Origin: Achromobacter aloeverae
Lineage (GTDB): Bacteria; Pseudomonadota; Gammaproteobacteria; Burkholderiales; Burkholderiaceae_B
Assembly (NCBI RefSeq): GCF_004121055.1
Contig: NZ_PYAL01000008.1
Location: forward strand, 248,001 to 312,000
Reading direction: 5' to 3'
DNA: 64,000 nucleotides
In this document: in pieces, positions 44,137 through 52,559 of the stretch
How positions within the stretch are numbered: position 1 is the stretch's first letter
Layout: every line of letters starts with the position of its first letter
Made by a program: the position numbers and the translations under genes
The notes under the pieces: generated by a model
Seen by the model: only the letters and a program-made list of their open reading frames with translations
The model's database searches: none
What the model was told of the DNA's origin: nothing

Positions 44137-44946
44137 GTGACTGCCGCAACTCCTCCCATCGTTCTCATTTTTGGCCCCGCCGACCCCACGGGATCCGACG
44201 GCCTGCCGGCTGACGCCGTGACGTGCGCCCGCATGGGTTGCCACGGGCTGGCGGCGATTACCGCCATTACCGTGCAGGACACCGCGGTCATGGAGGAAGT
44301 CCACCCCATTTCCCCGGAATTGCTGGACGACCAGGCGCGCTGCCTGCTGGAAGACATGCCGGTGCAAGCCATCAAGGTGGGCGGCCTCTACAGCGCCGAA
44401 TGCGCCAGCGCGGTCGCGCAGATCGCGGCCGACTACAGCCAGGTGCCGCTGGTCCTGCACCTGGGACAGCGCACGCCGCCCCCGGCCGACGCCGCCGACC
44501 AGGACGATGCCGACGACCTGCTGGCCGCGACCCTGGAGCTGGTGTTGCCGCAGGCCGACGTGGTCGTGGTCGAGCATGCCCGGCTGGCCCAATGGCTCAG
44601 CGACGGCACCCTGGAAATCGGCGAAGCCACGTCGGCTGCCCATGCCATGGTGGGCGCGGGCGCCAAGTGGGTGCTCGCTCTGGGTGCGCCGCTGCGACCG
44701 GGCCATGCCGTCAACCTGCTGGTCGGGCCGGAAGGCGCAACCACCAATTGGCCCTGGCAAGCGCCCCCCGACCGCGGCAGCGACAGCGGCGGCCTGCTGG
44801 CCACCACGCTGGCGGCCTGCCTGGCGCAGGGCATGGAAGTGCCCGACGCCGTGGAAAAATCCCTTGAGCTGGCCGATGCGGCGATCGCGGCCAGTTTCCT
44901 GCCCGGCATGGGCCGGCGCATTGCCAACCGGACACTCGCCCGATGA
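44137..44946 (+). CDS. ThiD-like (hydroxymethylpyrimidine kinase family) protein, degenerate active site
   Basis: 269-residue ribokinase-fold protein in the place where thiD is expected. The N-terminal FGPADPTGSDGLPADAVTCARMG corresponds to the ThiD GTDxSGGAGIQAD motif with several changes, and GSDSGGLLATTLAACLAQG near 220-238 stands where ThiD has HGTGCTLSAAxAAxLA: the anion-hole Gly-Thr-Gly-Cys and its catalytic Cys are gone. Either the enzyme uses altered chemistry or it is a non-catalytic paralogue with the real ThiD elsewhere. Start is GTG at 44137 without a clear ribosome site. Overlaps thiE by 4 nt. Confidence 0.8.
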   Translation: MTAATPPIVLIFGPADPTGSDGLPADAVTCARMGCHGLAAITAITVQDTAVMEEVHPISPELLDDQARCLLEDMPVQAIKVGGLYSAECASAVAQIAADYSQVPLVLHLGQRTPPPADAADQDDADDLLAATLELVLPQADVVVVEHARLAQWLSDGTLEIGEATSAAHAMVGAGAKWVLALGAPLRPGHAVNLLVGPEGATTNWPWQAPPDRGSDSGGLLATTLAACLAQGMEVPDAVEKSLELADAAIAASFLPGMGRRIANRTLAR

Positions 44947-45605
44947 AAGCCCAACGCTTCCCCAGCGGCCTGTACGGCGTGACGCCGGAATGGGACGACA
45001 CTGCACGCCTGCTGCGCGCGGTCCAGCAAGCCGCCGCCGGCGGCATGCGCGCGCTGCAATTGCGGCGCAAGGACATCCCCGCCGCGCAGCGGCGCGAGCA
45101 GGCGCAGGCCCTGGCGCCCCTGTGCCGCGAACTGGGCATCATTTTCCTGATCAACGACCATTGGGAACTGGCGCTGGAGATCGGCGCCGACGGCGTGCAC
45201 GTCGGCCGCGATGACGCCGCCGTTGCCCAGGTGCGGGCGCAGGCGCCCGACCTCATCATCGGCGCATCCTGCTACAACGACATCCAGCGCGGGCACGACC
45301 TGCTGGCGGCGGGCGCCGACTACATCGCCTTTGGCGCCGTCTTCCCTTCCCCGACCAAGCCGCACGCCGTGCGCGCGCCCCTGGCCTTGTTGACGGAGGC
45401 ACGCGCGCTGGCCGAGGAACAGCCCGCGCCGCGGCCCGCCGTGGTGGCCATCGGCGGCATTACCCCGGAGAACGCGCCGCTGCTGGCGCAGGCGGGCGCG
45501 GACGCCATCGCGGCGGTCAGCGGCCTGTTCGAGGCGGCCGACGTCGCGGGCACGGCTGCCGCCTATGCCCGGCCCTTCCTGCCCAAGGGCAGGCCGCAGC
45601 CCTAG
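44943..45605 (+). CDS. thiE: Thiamine-phosphate synthase
   Basis: 220-residue TIM-barrel enzyme joining HMP-pyrophosphate and thiazole phosphate. Conserved pieces are intact: ALQLRRKD (pyrophosphate-binding Lys), [30 protein letters not shown] and [15 protein letters not shown], ending with [10 protein letters not shown]. Coupled to the ThiD-like gene by an ATGA overlap, and 68 nt upstream of hemL. A second, degenerate ThiE-like domain sits in the Nudix fusion at 54.7 kb. Confidence 0.94.
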   Translation: MKAQRFPSGLYGVTPEWDDTARLLRAVQQAAAGGMRALQLRRKDIPAAQRREQAQALAPLCRELGIIFLINDHWELALEIGADGVHVGRDDAAVAQVRAQAPDLIIGASCYNDIQRGHDLLAAGADYIAFGAVFPSPTKPHAVRAPLALLTEARALAEEQPAPRPAVVAIGGITPENAPLLAQAGADAIAAVSGLFEAADVAGTAAAYARPFLPKGRPQP

Positions 45606-45673
45606 TCCATTTACATTGCAGGCCCGGGCGGCGCGTCCGCCTGGCCGCCCATCATTCAGCGAGATTCACCGCC

Positions 45674-46975
45674 ATGGCCACCAACGCCGAACTTTTCGAA
45701 CGCGCCTCCCGCAGCATTCCCGGCGGCGTCAACTCGCCGGTCCGCGCTTTCCGCTCGGTCGGCGGCACGCCGCGCTTCATCGCCCGCGCCGTTGGACCCT
45801 ATGTCTGGGACGCGGAAGGCAAGCGCTATATCGACTACGTCGGGTCCTGGGGCCCGGCCATCCTGGGGCACGCCCATCCGGACGTGGTGCGCGCGGTGCA
45901 GGAAGCGGCGGTGCATGGCCTGTCCTTCGGCGCGCCCACCGAAGCGGAAATCGAATTGGCCGAATTGCTGATCCAGCGCTTGCCGTCCATGGAACAGGTG
46001 CGCCTGGTCAGCTCCGGCACCGAAGCGACCATGACGGCCATACGCCTGGCCCGGGGCGCCACCGGCCGCAAGAAGATCATCAAGTTCGAAGGCTGCTACC
46101 ACGGCCACGCCGACAGCCTGCTGGTGAAGGCCGGGTCCGGCCTGCTGACGTTCGGCAATCCCACCTCGGCCGGCGTGCCGGCGGAATTCGTCGAACACAC
46201 GCTGGTCCTGGACTACAACGATCTCGACGGCGTCGGGGCGGCCTTCGAGGAATATGGCGAGGATATCGCCTGCATCATCGTCGAGCCGGTGGCCGGCAAC
46301 ATGAACCTGGTGAAGCCGCGCGCCGGCTTCCTGGAGGGTTTGCGCGAACTCTGCACCCGCCACGGCGCGCTCCTGATCTTCGACGAGGTCATGACCGGTT
46401 TTCGCGTCGGCCCGCAAGGCGTGCAAGGGCTGACCGGCATCAAGCCCGACCTCACCACGCTGGCCAAGGTGATCGGCGGCGGCATGCCCGTGGGCGCCTT
46501 CGGCGGCAGCGCGGACGTCATGCGCCATATCGCGCCGCTGGGCGGTGTCTACCAGGCGGGTACCCTGTCCGGCAACCCGGTGGCGGTGGCGGCCGGCCTC
46601 GCCACGATGCGCCTGATTGCCGCGCCCGGTTTCTACGAGCACTTGACCGCGCAAACGCGCAAGCTGGCCGAAGGCCTGCAGTCCCGCGCCCGCGCGGCCG
46701 GCCTGGCCTTCAGCGCCGACGCCATCGGCGGGATGTTCGGGATGTATTTCTCGGCCCACGTGCCGGCGTCCTTGGCCGAGGTATCGGCGGCCGACGTCAA
46801 CGCCTTCAAGCACTTCTTCCACGCCATGCTGGACCGCGGCGTGCATTTCGCGCCGTCGGCGTTCGAAGCCGGCTTCGTTTCGGCCACGCACGATGACGCC
46901 GTGATCGAGGAAACGCTGGACGCGGCGGAGGCGGTATTCAAGGATATGAAGCAGGTGCCTGAAATAGGTGCCTGA
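45674..46975 (+). CDS. hemL: Glutamate-1-semialdehyde 2,1-aminomutase
   Basis: 433-residue PLP enzyme producing 5-aminolevulinate for haem by the C5 pathway. [16 protein letters not shown]-terminus, [26 protein letters not shown] and PLP-binding Lys265 in [17 protein letters not shown] are canonical. The extreme C-terminus (about KQVPEIGA) and the stop codon lie inside a 13-bp tandem repeat (see 46949-47036), so the C-terminal residues may vary among strains. Confidence 0.96.
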   Translation: MATNAELFERASRSIPGGVNSPVRAFRSVGGTPRFIARAVGPYVWDAEGKRYIDYVGSWGPAILGHAHPDVVRAVQEAAVHGLSFGAPTEAEIELAELLIQRLPSMEQVRLVSSGTEATMTAIRLARGATGRKKIIKFEGCYHGHADSLLVKAGSGLLTFGNPTSAGVPAEFVEHTLVLDYNDLDGVGAAFEEYGEDIACIIVEPVAGNMNLVKPRAGFLEGLRELCTRHGALLIFDEVMTGFRVGPQGVQGLTGIKPDLTTLAKVIGGGMPVGAFGGSADVMRHIAPLGGVYQAGTLSGNPVAVAAGLATMRLIAAPGFYEHLTAQTRKLAEGLQSRARAAGLAFSADAIGGMFGMYFSAHVPASLAEVSAADVNAFKHFFHAMLDRGVHFAPSAFEAGFVSATHDDAVIEETLDAAEAVFKDMKQVPEIGA

Positions 46976-47036
46976 AGCAGGTTCCTGAAGTAGGTGCCTG
47001 AAGCAGGTTCCTGCAGTAGCGCCTGGAGCAGGCCTG
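46949..47036. repeat. 13-bp tandem repeat spanning the hemL stop codon
   Basis: Five consecutive 13-bp units of the form AAGCAGGTKCCTG (46949-46961, 46962-46974, 46975-46987, 46988-47000, 47001-47013; units 2 and 4 have AAATAGG/AAGTAGG), then two shorter degenerate units (47014-47025, 47026-47036). The hemL TGA is at 46973-46975. The period is not a multiple of three. Confidence 0.9.
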
Positions 47037-47068
47037 GACTGGCCTGCCCGGCTCCGGGCTGACGGCCC

Positions 47069-47863
47069 CTAGTTCTCGGTTTCCAGGGCCACGCGATCGC
47101 GCCCGGCCTGCTTGGCCAGGTACAGGGCCCGATCCGCGCGGCTCAGCACGGTGGAGATATTCTCGCCCTGCTGGTAGCGCGCCATGCCGACGCTGACCGT
47201 CAACGTCAGCGCTTCGCCGTCCATGTCCAGCTTCTTGCGGCGGACCGCGTCCAGCATGCGGTCGATGATGGCCTCGCCCTCGCTCAGCTTGACGCCGGGC
47301 AAGAGCACCAGGAATTCCTCGCCGCCCCAGCGCGCCACATCGTCGGTATCGCGCACGCTGGTGCGCATGATTTCCGCCAGCTCTATCAGCGCGCGGTCTC
47401 CCGCCTCGTGGCCATAGCGGTCATTGATGCGCTTGAAATGGTCCACATCTAGCATCGCCACCACGAAACCGCCGTCATACTCGGAGGAGGGATCGGCCAG
47501 GTCCTTCAGGCGCTCCATCAGGGCGCGGCGATTCAGCAGGTTGGTCAGCGGATCGCGGCTGGAGGACTCCTTCAACGAGGCATTCATGTCGCGCATGAGT
47601 TCCTGGTAGCCGTCGGAAATACGCACGATCTTGGCCAGCCGGCGCAATTCGCGATCGAAGCGATCGACCAGGCCCCGCTCGCGCTGGCGCGCCATCGACT
47701 GGAATGCGTCGGACAGATACGAAATACGCTCCAGCCGATCGAGCTGGTCGTTCGTATGCTGCCAGAGATCGGCCAGTGCCTCGCGCAGGGGATGTTCCTC
47801 ATAGGCCGGATCGGCCAGGAGAATTTGTATCCGCCTTTCGAGGTCCTGGTAGCGTTTCTTCAT
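47069..47863 (-). CDS. siaD: SiaD-type diguanylate cyclase (GGDEF domain)
   Basis: 264-residue soluble diguanylate cyclase making c-di-GMP from GTP. An N-terminal helical, coiled-coil-prone region (~1-105) leads to a GGDEF domain with DPLTNLLNRRAL, LDVDHFKRINDRYGHEAGD and the active GGEEF signature. No RxxD inhibitory site is evident upstream of GGEEF. In Pseudomonas aeruginosa SiaD is activated by unphosphorylated SiaC, and the gene order here is the same. ATG 47863 overlaps the siaC stop (TGATG); GTG 47866 is the alternative. Confidence 0.88.
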   Translation of the reverse strand: MKKRYQDLERRIQILLADPAYEEHPLREALADLWQHTNDQLDRLERISYLSDAFQSMARQRERGLVDRFDRELRRLAKIVRISDGYQELMRDMNASLKESSSRDPLTNLLNRRALMERLKDLADPSSEYDGGFVVAMLDVDHFKRINDRYGHEAGDRALIELAEIMRTSVRDTDDVARWGGEEFLVLLPGVKLSEGEAIIDRMLDAVRRKKLDMDGEALTLTVSVGMARYQQGENISTVLSRADRALYLAKQAGRDRVALETEN

Positions 47864-48237
47864 CACCGGCTTACGACATCAAAGGGAAAGCTGCAATCCT
47901 CCTTGAACTCCTCGGCCAGTTCGCCGACGCGCTCGTTACGCGCATCGTAATACCAGGTGACCGACACCGGACGATCCTGAGCGTGAGCCGCTTCGAGCAG
48001 GTCGAAGATATCCATCACGGCCTTGACGCTGCTGGTGTTCAGGTACTGCAATTCGAGCGACAGGGCCAGCGGCGACTGGCTCGCGGCGAGATAGTCGTCG
48101 ACCCATTGGATAACGGGGCCGAACAGTTCGAACGAATTCTCGGGATAGGAATCTCCACGCAATACGAGCACACCGCGGGAAGCGTCCGTCTCGATCGCGG
48201 GCGTCGACTGCGTGGCGGGGATATTCAAGTCATTCAT
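47863..48237 (-). CDS. siaC: SiaC family phospho-switch regulator (DUF1987)
   Basis: 124-residue DUF1987 protein. Counting from ATG 48237, the threonine in YLNTSSVKAVMDIFDLLE is residue 68, the position phosphorylated in Pseudomonas SiaC, which supports both identity and start. In that system SiaB phosphorylates and SiaA dephosphorylates SiaC, and unphosphorylated SiaC binds and activates SiaD. Located 31 nt after siaB and overlapping siaD. Confidence 0.9.
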   Translation of the reverse strand: MNDLNIPATQSTPAIETDASRGVLVLRGDSYPENSFELFGPVIQWVDDYLAASQSPLALSLELQYLNTSSVKAVMDIFDLLEAAHAQDRPVSVTWYYDARNERVGELAEEFKEDCSFPFDVVSR

Positions 48238-48268
48238 GTGGGTAGTCTTCGAGAGTAGCCGGTACGAA

Positions 48269-48811
48269 TCAGATGACAACGCTCAGGCTGAAAAAACCGC
48301 GACCATCGCCATGCGGGCTCAGGGTGGCTTCGATGCCGGCGGTCGCCCGGCGCGCCAGGTCGATCAGTCCCAGCCCGGCGCCGGTGGCCGCCGATGGATC
48401 GCGCGGCTGGCGCAGCTGTGTCTTGTAGACAGCCTTCAATTCGGCCTTGTCCATGCTCGCAAGTTCCGCGACGCGCCGCACCAGGCGCTCGCCATCGGCC
48501 AGCTCCACGCGGTTGCCGACCGTCACCGTATATCGCCCTTCGGGGTCCCGCGCGATGACGACCGTGGCCGCCGCGTCCGTATCGCCGTAGCCGTTTTTCA
48601 GGGCGTAATTACGGATGTTCTGCGTCATTTCGATGTACGCGGAGAAGACATCCATGGCCTCCGCCGGGCGCGCCTGGTCGATTTCGAGGTAGTTTTTCAG
48701 CGCATTGCCGATTTCCTCGATAAGGCTGCGCGAGATCGGACCATTGAAGCACAACAGGGTACGGTCCTGGTTGAATCGCTCGCGCAGCGCGTAGAGGTCC
48801 GAAGCATTCAT
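48269..48811 (-). CDS. siaB: SiaB family protein kinase
   Basis: 180-residue member of the SiaB (DUF6272) family, an anti-sigma-factor/GHKL-like ATP-binding kinase. The N-box-like EMTQNIRNYALKNG and the GAGLGLIDLARRA glycine loop fit a GHKL fold. By analogy with Pseudomonas it phosphorylates SiaC at Thr68. No membrane segment. Sits between siaA (41-nt gap) and siaC. Confidence 0.88.
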   Translation of the reverse strand: MNASDLYALRERFNQDRTLLCFNGPISRSLIEEIGNALKNYLEIDQARPAEAMDVFSAYIEMTQNIRNYALKNGYGDTDAAATVVIARDPEGRYTVTVGNRVELADGERLVRRVAELASMDKAELKAVYKTQLRQPRDPSAATGAGLGLIDLARRATAGIEATLSPHGDGRGFFSLSVVI

Positions 48812-48852
48812 AAGAGGTAGAGATCCGTGGCTGGATTGTTTCGAGTTATTCG

Positions 48853-50841
48853 CTATTCGAACCGGAAAGACAATATCGTAATGTCATCGCGTTGCGGCAG
48901 ATTGCCCCGATATTCGGCCAAAGCCTGCTCGAAGGCATCGCACTGCTGCGACAAGGGCAAGCGGGCATTTTGCCGCAGCATTTCCGCGAAGCGCGTGCCG
49001 CCGAACCCGTAGCCCAGCTCGCCGCCCGCCTGGTCGAGGAAACCGTCGGTGGTCAGGTAGAAGGTCGAGCCCTGCGTCAGCGGCAATTCAAGGTTCGTAT
49101 AGTCTCCCTGGCGCTTTTCACCCAGGGCGCGGCGCACTCCCTTGTGTTCGCGGCAGACATCGCCATTGCTTTCGTACAACGAAATCTTGGCGCCGGCGAA
49201 CAGCAAACGGCCATGCGTGCGATCAATATAAACCAGACCGGCGTCGGTGCTGGTCGCCACGCTGTCGGGGAACTGGGCATCGCGCAACATCGCGCGGATC
49301 GCCCGGTCGGTGCGGACCAGCACCGCGGCCGGATCGGCCGGGCCGACCTCGGCCAGCGCGACATCGACGGCGGCGCGCACCAGCATCGTCATCAGCGCGC
49401 CGGGAACGCCATGTCCGGCGCAGTCCATCACACCCAGCAGGAAGTTCTCGCCATCGGCGCGGAAGACATAGAAATCGCCCCCCACGACGTCGCGCGGCTT
49501 CCACATCACGAAGTGCCGCAAGCCCATCGATTGCGCCATCTGGCGGTCGGGCAGGATGGCTTGCTGGATCAGGCTGGCGTAGTCGATGGAGTCGCCCAGC
49601 TTCTTGTTGACGGCGGCCATCGCACGGTTGGCGGCTTCCAGCTCGACCGTGCGCTCGCGCACCTTGCTTTCCAGTTCGGCGGTATGGCTGCGCACCTTCG
49701 CCGCCATGACGCCGAAGGCGCGGCTGAGATCGCCGACCTCGTCGGCGCCGCCCGCCGGCAAGGTCACGTCGTAGCGGCCGTCGGCGATGGCCCGGGCCGA
49801 TTGCTGCAGGTTGCGAATGGGCCGCAGCACCAGGCGGTTGACCGCCAGGCCGAAGGCCAGCAGCAGGCCCCCCACCAGCAGCAACAGCGCCACCATCGCC
49901 GGCCAGACCCAGGTCATGTCGACGACACGGGCCGCGTGCAGGTCGACCGCCCCCAGCACATACCAATTCAGTTCCGGCACATAGGCCACCGAGACCAGCT
50001 GCCGCTTGCCTTGCAGGCGCAGCCATAGCGTGTGCGCGTGCGCCGGCTCGCGGCGGGCCGTGTCCATCGCCTGCTGCAATGCCGTCTTGTCGGCGGCGCC
50101 GCCGATCATGCTGTAGATCTTCGCGTTGTCGCCGGCCGCTATGGCGCCCGAGTTGTAGGCAATGCGCGCGGGATCAGGGTGCGCCTGGATGGCGCCCTGC
50201 GCGTCGATGATCATGGGGGTCACGCCAGGCTCGCCGCTGCCGACGAACTCACGCAGGAAATCGCTCAGGTCCAGGCCGGCGCCTGTAATGGCCACCGGCT
50301 TGCCGGCCTCGCGCACGATGATGTTGAACCACACCCGCGTGACATGCAGCTTGGCGTCCGGATTGACGTTGATGTTGTAGGCCGCATCCGACTTGATACT
50401 GCTGTAGAACCAGTTGTCGTTGGGATCCTGCGCGCTAAGCGTGTAGCGAGGCTGGTCCGAGTACGGCTTGTCGTCGTCGTTGAAATAGTAGTTGCCGCTC
50501 TTGGCGACGATGAGGAAATACGAGTGGGAACGGAAGTCACGCCGATAGCCTTCCGCCTCGCGGAAGAACATCGCGCGGCGCGCCGGATCGTCCTCGTCCT
50601 GCAGCCATAACCGCGTCACCTCTGAATAGGCCAGGCGCTGCGACAGCGCCAGTTCGCGCGACACCGGGGCCAGGATGCGCTGGCGGCTCAGCAGGGCGAA
50701 GTTGTCGGCATAGGCGCGGCCGAAGTGCTCGCGCACCTGCTCCATCGCGTGCCATCCCAGGAAAACCGTGGGTATGAGAGCCAGCAGACATGCCAATATC
50801 AGCGCGAGCAAGGACTTTGCCCGCAACCCCAACTTCGCCAT
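48853..50841 (-). CDS. siaA: SiaA-type membrane PP2C phosphatase with periplasmic sensor and HAMP
   Basis: 662-residue signal receptor. TM1 (~9-30), a large periplasmic dCache-like domain (~31-310), TM2 (~312-337), HAMP (NRLVLRPIRNLQQSARAIADG), a coiled-coil linker (AELESKVRERTVELEAANRAM) and a C-terminal PP2C/SpoIIE phosphatase domain with KPRDVVGGDFY, GVMDCAGHGVPGALM and QRDDITIL metal ligands. It should dephosphorylate SiaC in response to an extracytoplasmic cue. ATG 50841 with GGAGA upstream; the open frame continues further 5' without family similarity. First gene of the siaABCD operon. Confidence 0.9.
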   Translation of the reverse strand: MAKLGLRAKSLLALILACLLALIPTVFLGWHAMEQVREHFGRAYADNFALLSRQRILAPVSRELALSQRLAYSEVTRLWLQDEDDPARRAMFFREAEGYRRDFRSHSYFLIVAKSGNYYFNDDDKPYSDQPRYTLSAQDPNDNWFYSSIKSDAAYNINVNPDAKLHVTRVWFNIIVREAGKPVAITGAGLDLSDFLREFVGSGEPGVTPMIIDAQGAIQAHPDPARIAYNSGAIAAGDNAKIYSMIGGAADKTALQQAMDTARREPAHAHTLWLRLQGKRQLVSVAYVPELNWYVLGAVDLHAARVVDMTWVWPAMVALLLLVGGLLLAFGLAVNRLVLRPIRNLQQSARAIADGRYDVTLPAGGADEVGDLSRAFGVMAAKVRSHTAELESKVRERTVELEAANRAMAAVNKKLGDSIDYASLIQQAILPDRQMAQSMGLRHFVMWKPRDVVGGDFYVFRADGENFLLGVMDCAGHGVPGALMTMLVRAAVDVALAEVGPADPAAVLVRTDRAIRAMLRDAQFPDSVATSTDAGLVYIDRTHGRLLFAGAKISLYESNGDVCREHKGVRRALGEKRQGDYTNLELPLTQGSTFYLTTDGFLDQAGGELGYGFGGTRFAEMLRQNARLPLSQQCDAFEQALAEYRGNLPQRDDITILSFRFE

Positions 50842-51106
50842 TGTGGAAATTCTCCGTGTGCCGCCACACAGGATGCATACCCGCCGTGACCGCACCGCCC
50901 GGGCGTCAGTTACAAATATCGGCTTGACTGTCCTGTGATTGACAAATCGCCAGTGCCAGCCGGTCCATAGCCCGCACACAGATTGTCATAAAAGCGCATA
51001 GTGTAGAAGGGCCTAGTCCGAAATACCACTTGAAAAGGGGGCAAGGTCTGCGCTGAATCAAAGATTTCGCAAAGTGCGACGCCGCGAGCGCCCACGGATC
51101 ACAATA

Positions 51107-51119
51107 TTTCAAATTGAAA
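51107..51119. promoter_or_regulatory. TTTCAAATTGAAA palindrome
   Basis: Perfect 13-bp palindrome centred on A51113, ending 3 bp before a -35-like TTGTAT. Its position in a divergent regulatory region suggests an operator, perhaps controlling siaABCD, the membrane-protein gene, or both. Confidence 0.45.
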
Positions 51120-51122
51120 CTT

Positions 51123-51152
51123 TTGTATTTCTTCCCATGATCGGGGTACTGT
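51123..51152 (+). promoter_or_regulatory. Sigma-70-like promoter of the 51.25-kb gene
   Basis: TTGTAT (51123-51128) and TACTGT (51147-51152) spaced by 18 bp. Predicted start of transcription near 51159. Confidence 0.5.
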
Positions 51153-51252
51153 ATCGCCAGTGCCCTGCGCGGCGGCCGGAACGCTTACACTGCTGTCCAT
51201 GGCCCGCCCGCGTCGCGGACTGTTCATTCAACCGACTTTTTCGCCCCTTCCG

Positions 51253-52296
51253 ATGATTCCGGTCGCGCTGCCCGGCGGCAACTTCTATCCGATGCTCATT
51301 GCGTCGTTGATATGCCTTGCCACGCTGCTGACCTGGATCGCCATCCTCTGTACCACCCCCTCGGCACGGCTGCGGGTACGTGAACACCCGCGCAAGAGCC
51401 TGGCCGTCATGGGGCTGCTGGCCCTGGTGGGCGCCGTTTTCCCCGCCGGCCAGGCGCAGCGCTGGCTGGTGGCGCGCGCCGCGGCGGAAGACGAGACGCG
51501 CCGCACGCTGGTGCTGGACCACGGCGCCGAACTGGACGGCATCGCCATGCCCGCCAACACCCGCCTGCTGCTGAAGACGCCCGGGCAGCTGGCCACCTTC
51601 GAACAGGCCAGCTTCCCCACCGCGGTCACCATGGACGGCGCCCGTATCAAGCAGCTGCGCCGCTATGTGCGCGGCGACGGCGCGGCGGCCACGGTCATCG
51701 GCGCCTCGGCCGCCATTTCCCAGGATCAGGACATCCACGGCTGGCGTTGCAGCCACGGGCATCTGGTCGAATTCCGCGTATCGGCGACCGACAAGCGCCT
51801 GCATTTCAGCAGTTGCCACCTGGCGAGCGGCAATCAACTCGACAAGCAGGCCATTCCGGCAGGCACCTGGGCCAGCCTGCGCACCGGTACCGCCGCGGCG
51901 GGCGACCCCAGCCTGGCCGAGGGCTGGCTGCTGCGCACGGACGGCAGCGAAGCCATGCTGGTCCAGGGCCTGCCCCTGCTCAAGGTCGAGTTGCGGCTGG
52001 ACCCCCAGCGCAAACTGCAGTCTTTTGAAGGCGCGCTATCGCAGCCTTTCATCCTGGGCCCCATGACCTACCCGCCAGGCACGCGGGTGGCGACGGCGGG
52101 TCCGTCGCTGGTGGGCGCGCAGGCTGGCGACCTGGTCTTCAGCCCGTCGCGCGGCCGTTCAGCCCGGCGAGACGGCGGCCAGGACGTTGCGGCGGGCAAC
52201 TCCGTGCTGCAGGCGCCGGACGGCAAGTTGCGGGCCGTACTGAGCAATCGGGCCGCTGGCGTGCTGGACTACGCCTCGATCGGCCTGACGCCTTGA
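51253..52296 (+). CDS. Unknown membrane-anchored protein
   Basis: 347 residues as drawn; I do not recognise a family. Two hydrophobic helices near the N-terminus (about 15-37, MLIASLICLATLLTWIAIL; about 55-75, LAVMGLLALVGAVFP) are followed by a soluble domain of ~260 residues containing LDHGAELDGIAMPANTRLLLK, two cysteines in GWRCSHGHL and FSSCHLASG, and a C-terminal Gly/Ser-rich part. The soluble part is probably periplasmic and repeats phrases like PAGTWASL and YPPGTRVA, suggesting a beta-rich fold. Start is uncertain: in-frame starts at 51160 (GTG), 51199 and 51253 (ATG) all lack a ribosome site. Composition matches the neighbours. Confidence 0.6.
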   Translation: MIPVALPGGNFYPMLIASLICLATLLTWIAILCTTPSARLRVREHPRKSLAVMGLLALVGAVFPAGQAQRWLVARAAAEDETRRTLVLDHGAELDGIAMPANTRLLLKTPGQLATFEQASFPTAVTMDGARIKQLRRYVRGDGAAATVIGASAAISQDQDIHGWRCSHGHLVEFRVSATDKRLHFSSCHLASGNQLDKQAIPAGTWASLRTGTAAAGDPSLAEGWLLRTDGSEAMLVQGLPLLKVELRLDPQRKLQSFEGALSQPFILGPMTYPPGTRVATAGPSLVGAQAGDLVFSPSRGRSARRDGGQDVAAGNSVLQAPDGKLRAVLSNRAAGVLDYASIGLTP

Positions 52297-52324
52297 CGAC
52301 GCCCTGACGCCCCCTTGACGAGGT

Positions 52325-52379
52325 CTTGTCGGTGGCCTTGTCGGTGGCCTTGTCGGTGGCCTTGTCGGTGGCCTTGTCG
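52325..52379. repeat. 12-bp tandem repeat upstream of argJ
   Basis: Four perfect copies of CTTGTCGGTGGC (52325-52336, 52337-52348, 52349-52360, 52361-52372) plus a partial fifth (52373-52379), beginning 28 nt after the preceding stop codon. It lies in the 263-bp non-coding gap before argJ; a GATAAT box at 52493-52498 is the best promoter-like signal in that gap. Confidence 0.92.
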
Positions 52380-52559
52380 AAGCCCCCGACGGAGGCTTTG
52401 ACGGACCTTTGTCGCGGCCCAGGACCCGGCGTTCCATGCGCTGCGCGACAAAGCGGGCGTAGGTCGCGACGATGGCCGCCGCAAAACACTGGGATAATAG
52501 GCGTTTTCCCTGCGACAGCCGGACCGCCGCGCGCGGCCCGCCAACTCGAGACTAGCGAC

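Larger units (their letters stand above)
50842..51252. other. Divergent intergenic region between siaA and a membrane-protein gene
   Basis: About 410 bp, relatively AT-rich for this chromosome, without a convincing gene. It should contain the siaABCD promoter (minus) and the promoter of the 51.25-kb gene (plus). A palindrome at 51107-51119 and a good sigma-70-like pair at 51123-51152 are listed separately. Confidence 0.6.

Noticed and set aside
52326..52559. N-terminal extension of argJ through the 12-bp repeats.
   Set aside because: ArgJ family proteins start at the [12 protein letters not shown] segment; the upstream translation is repeat-derived and unconserved in character.
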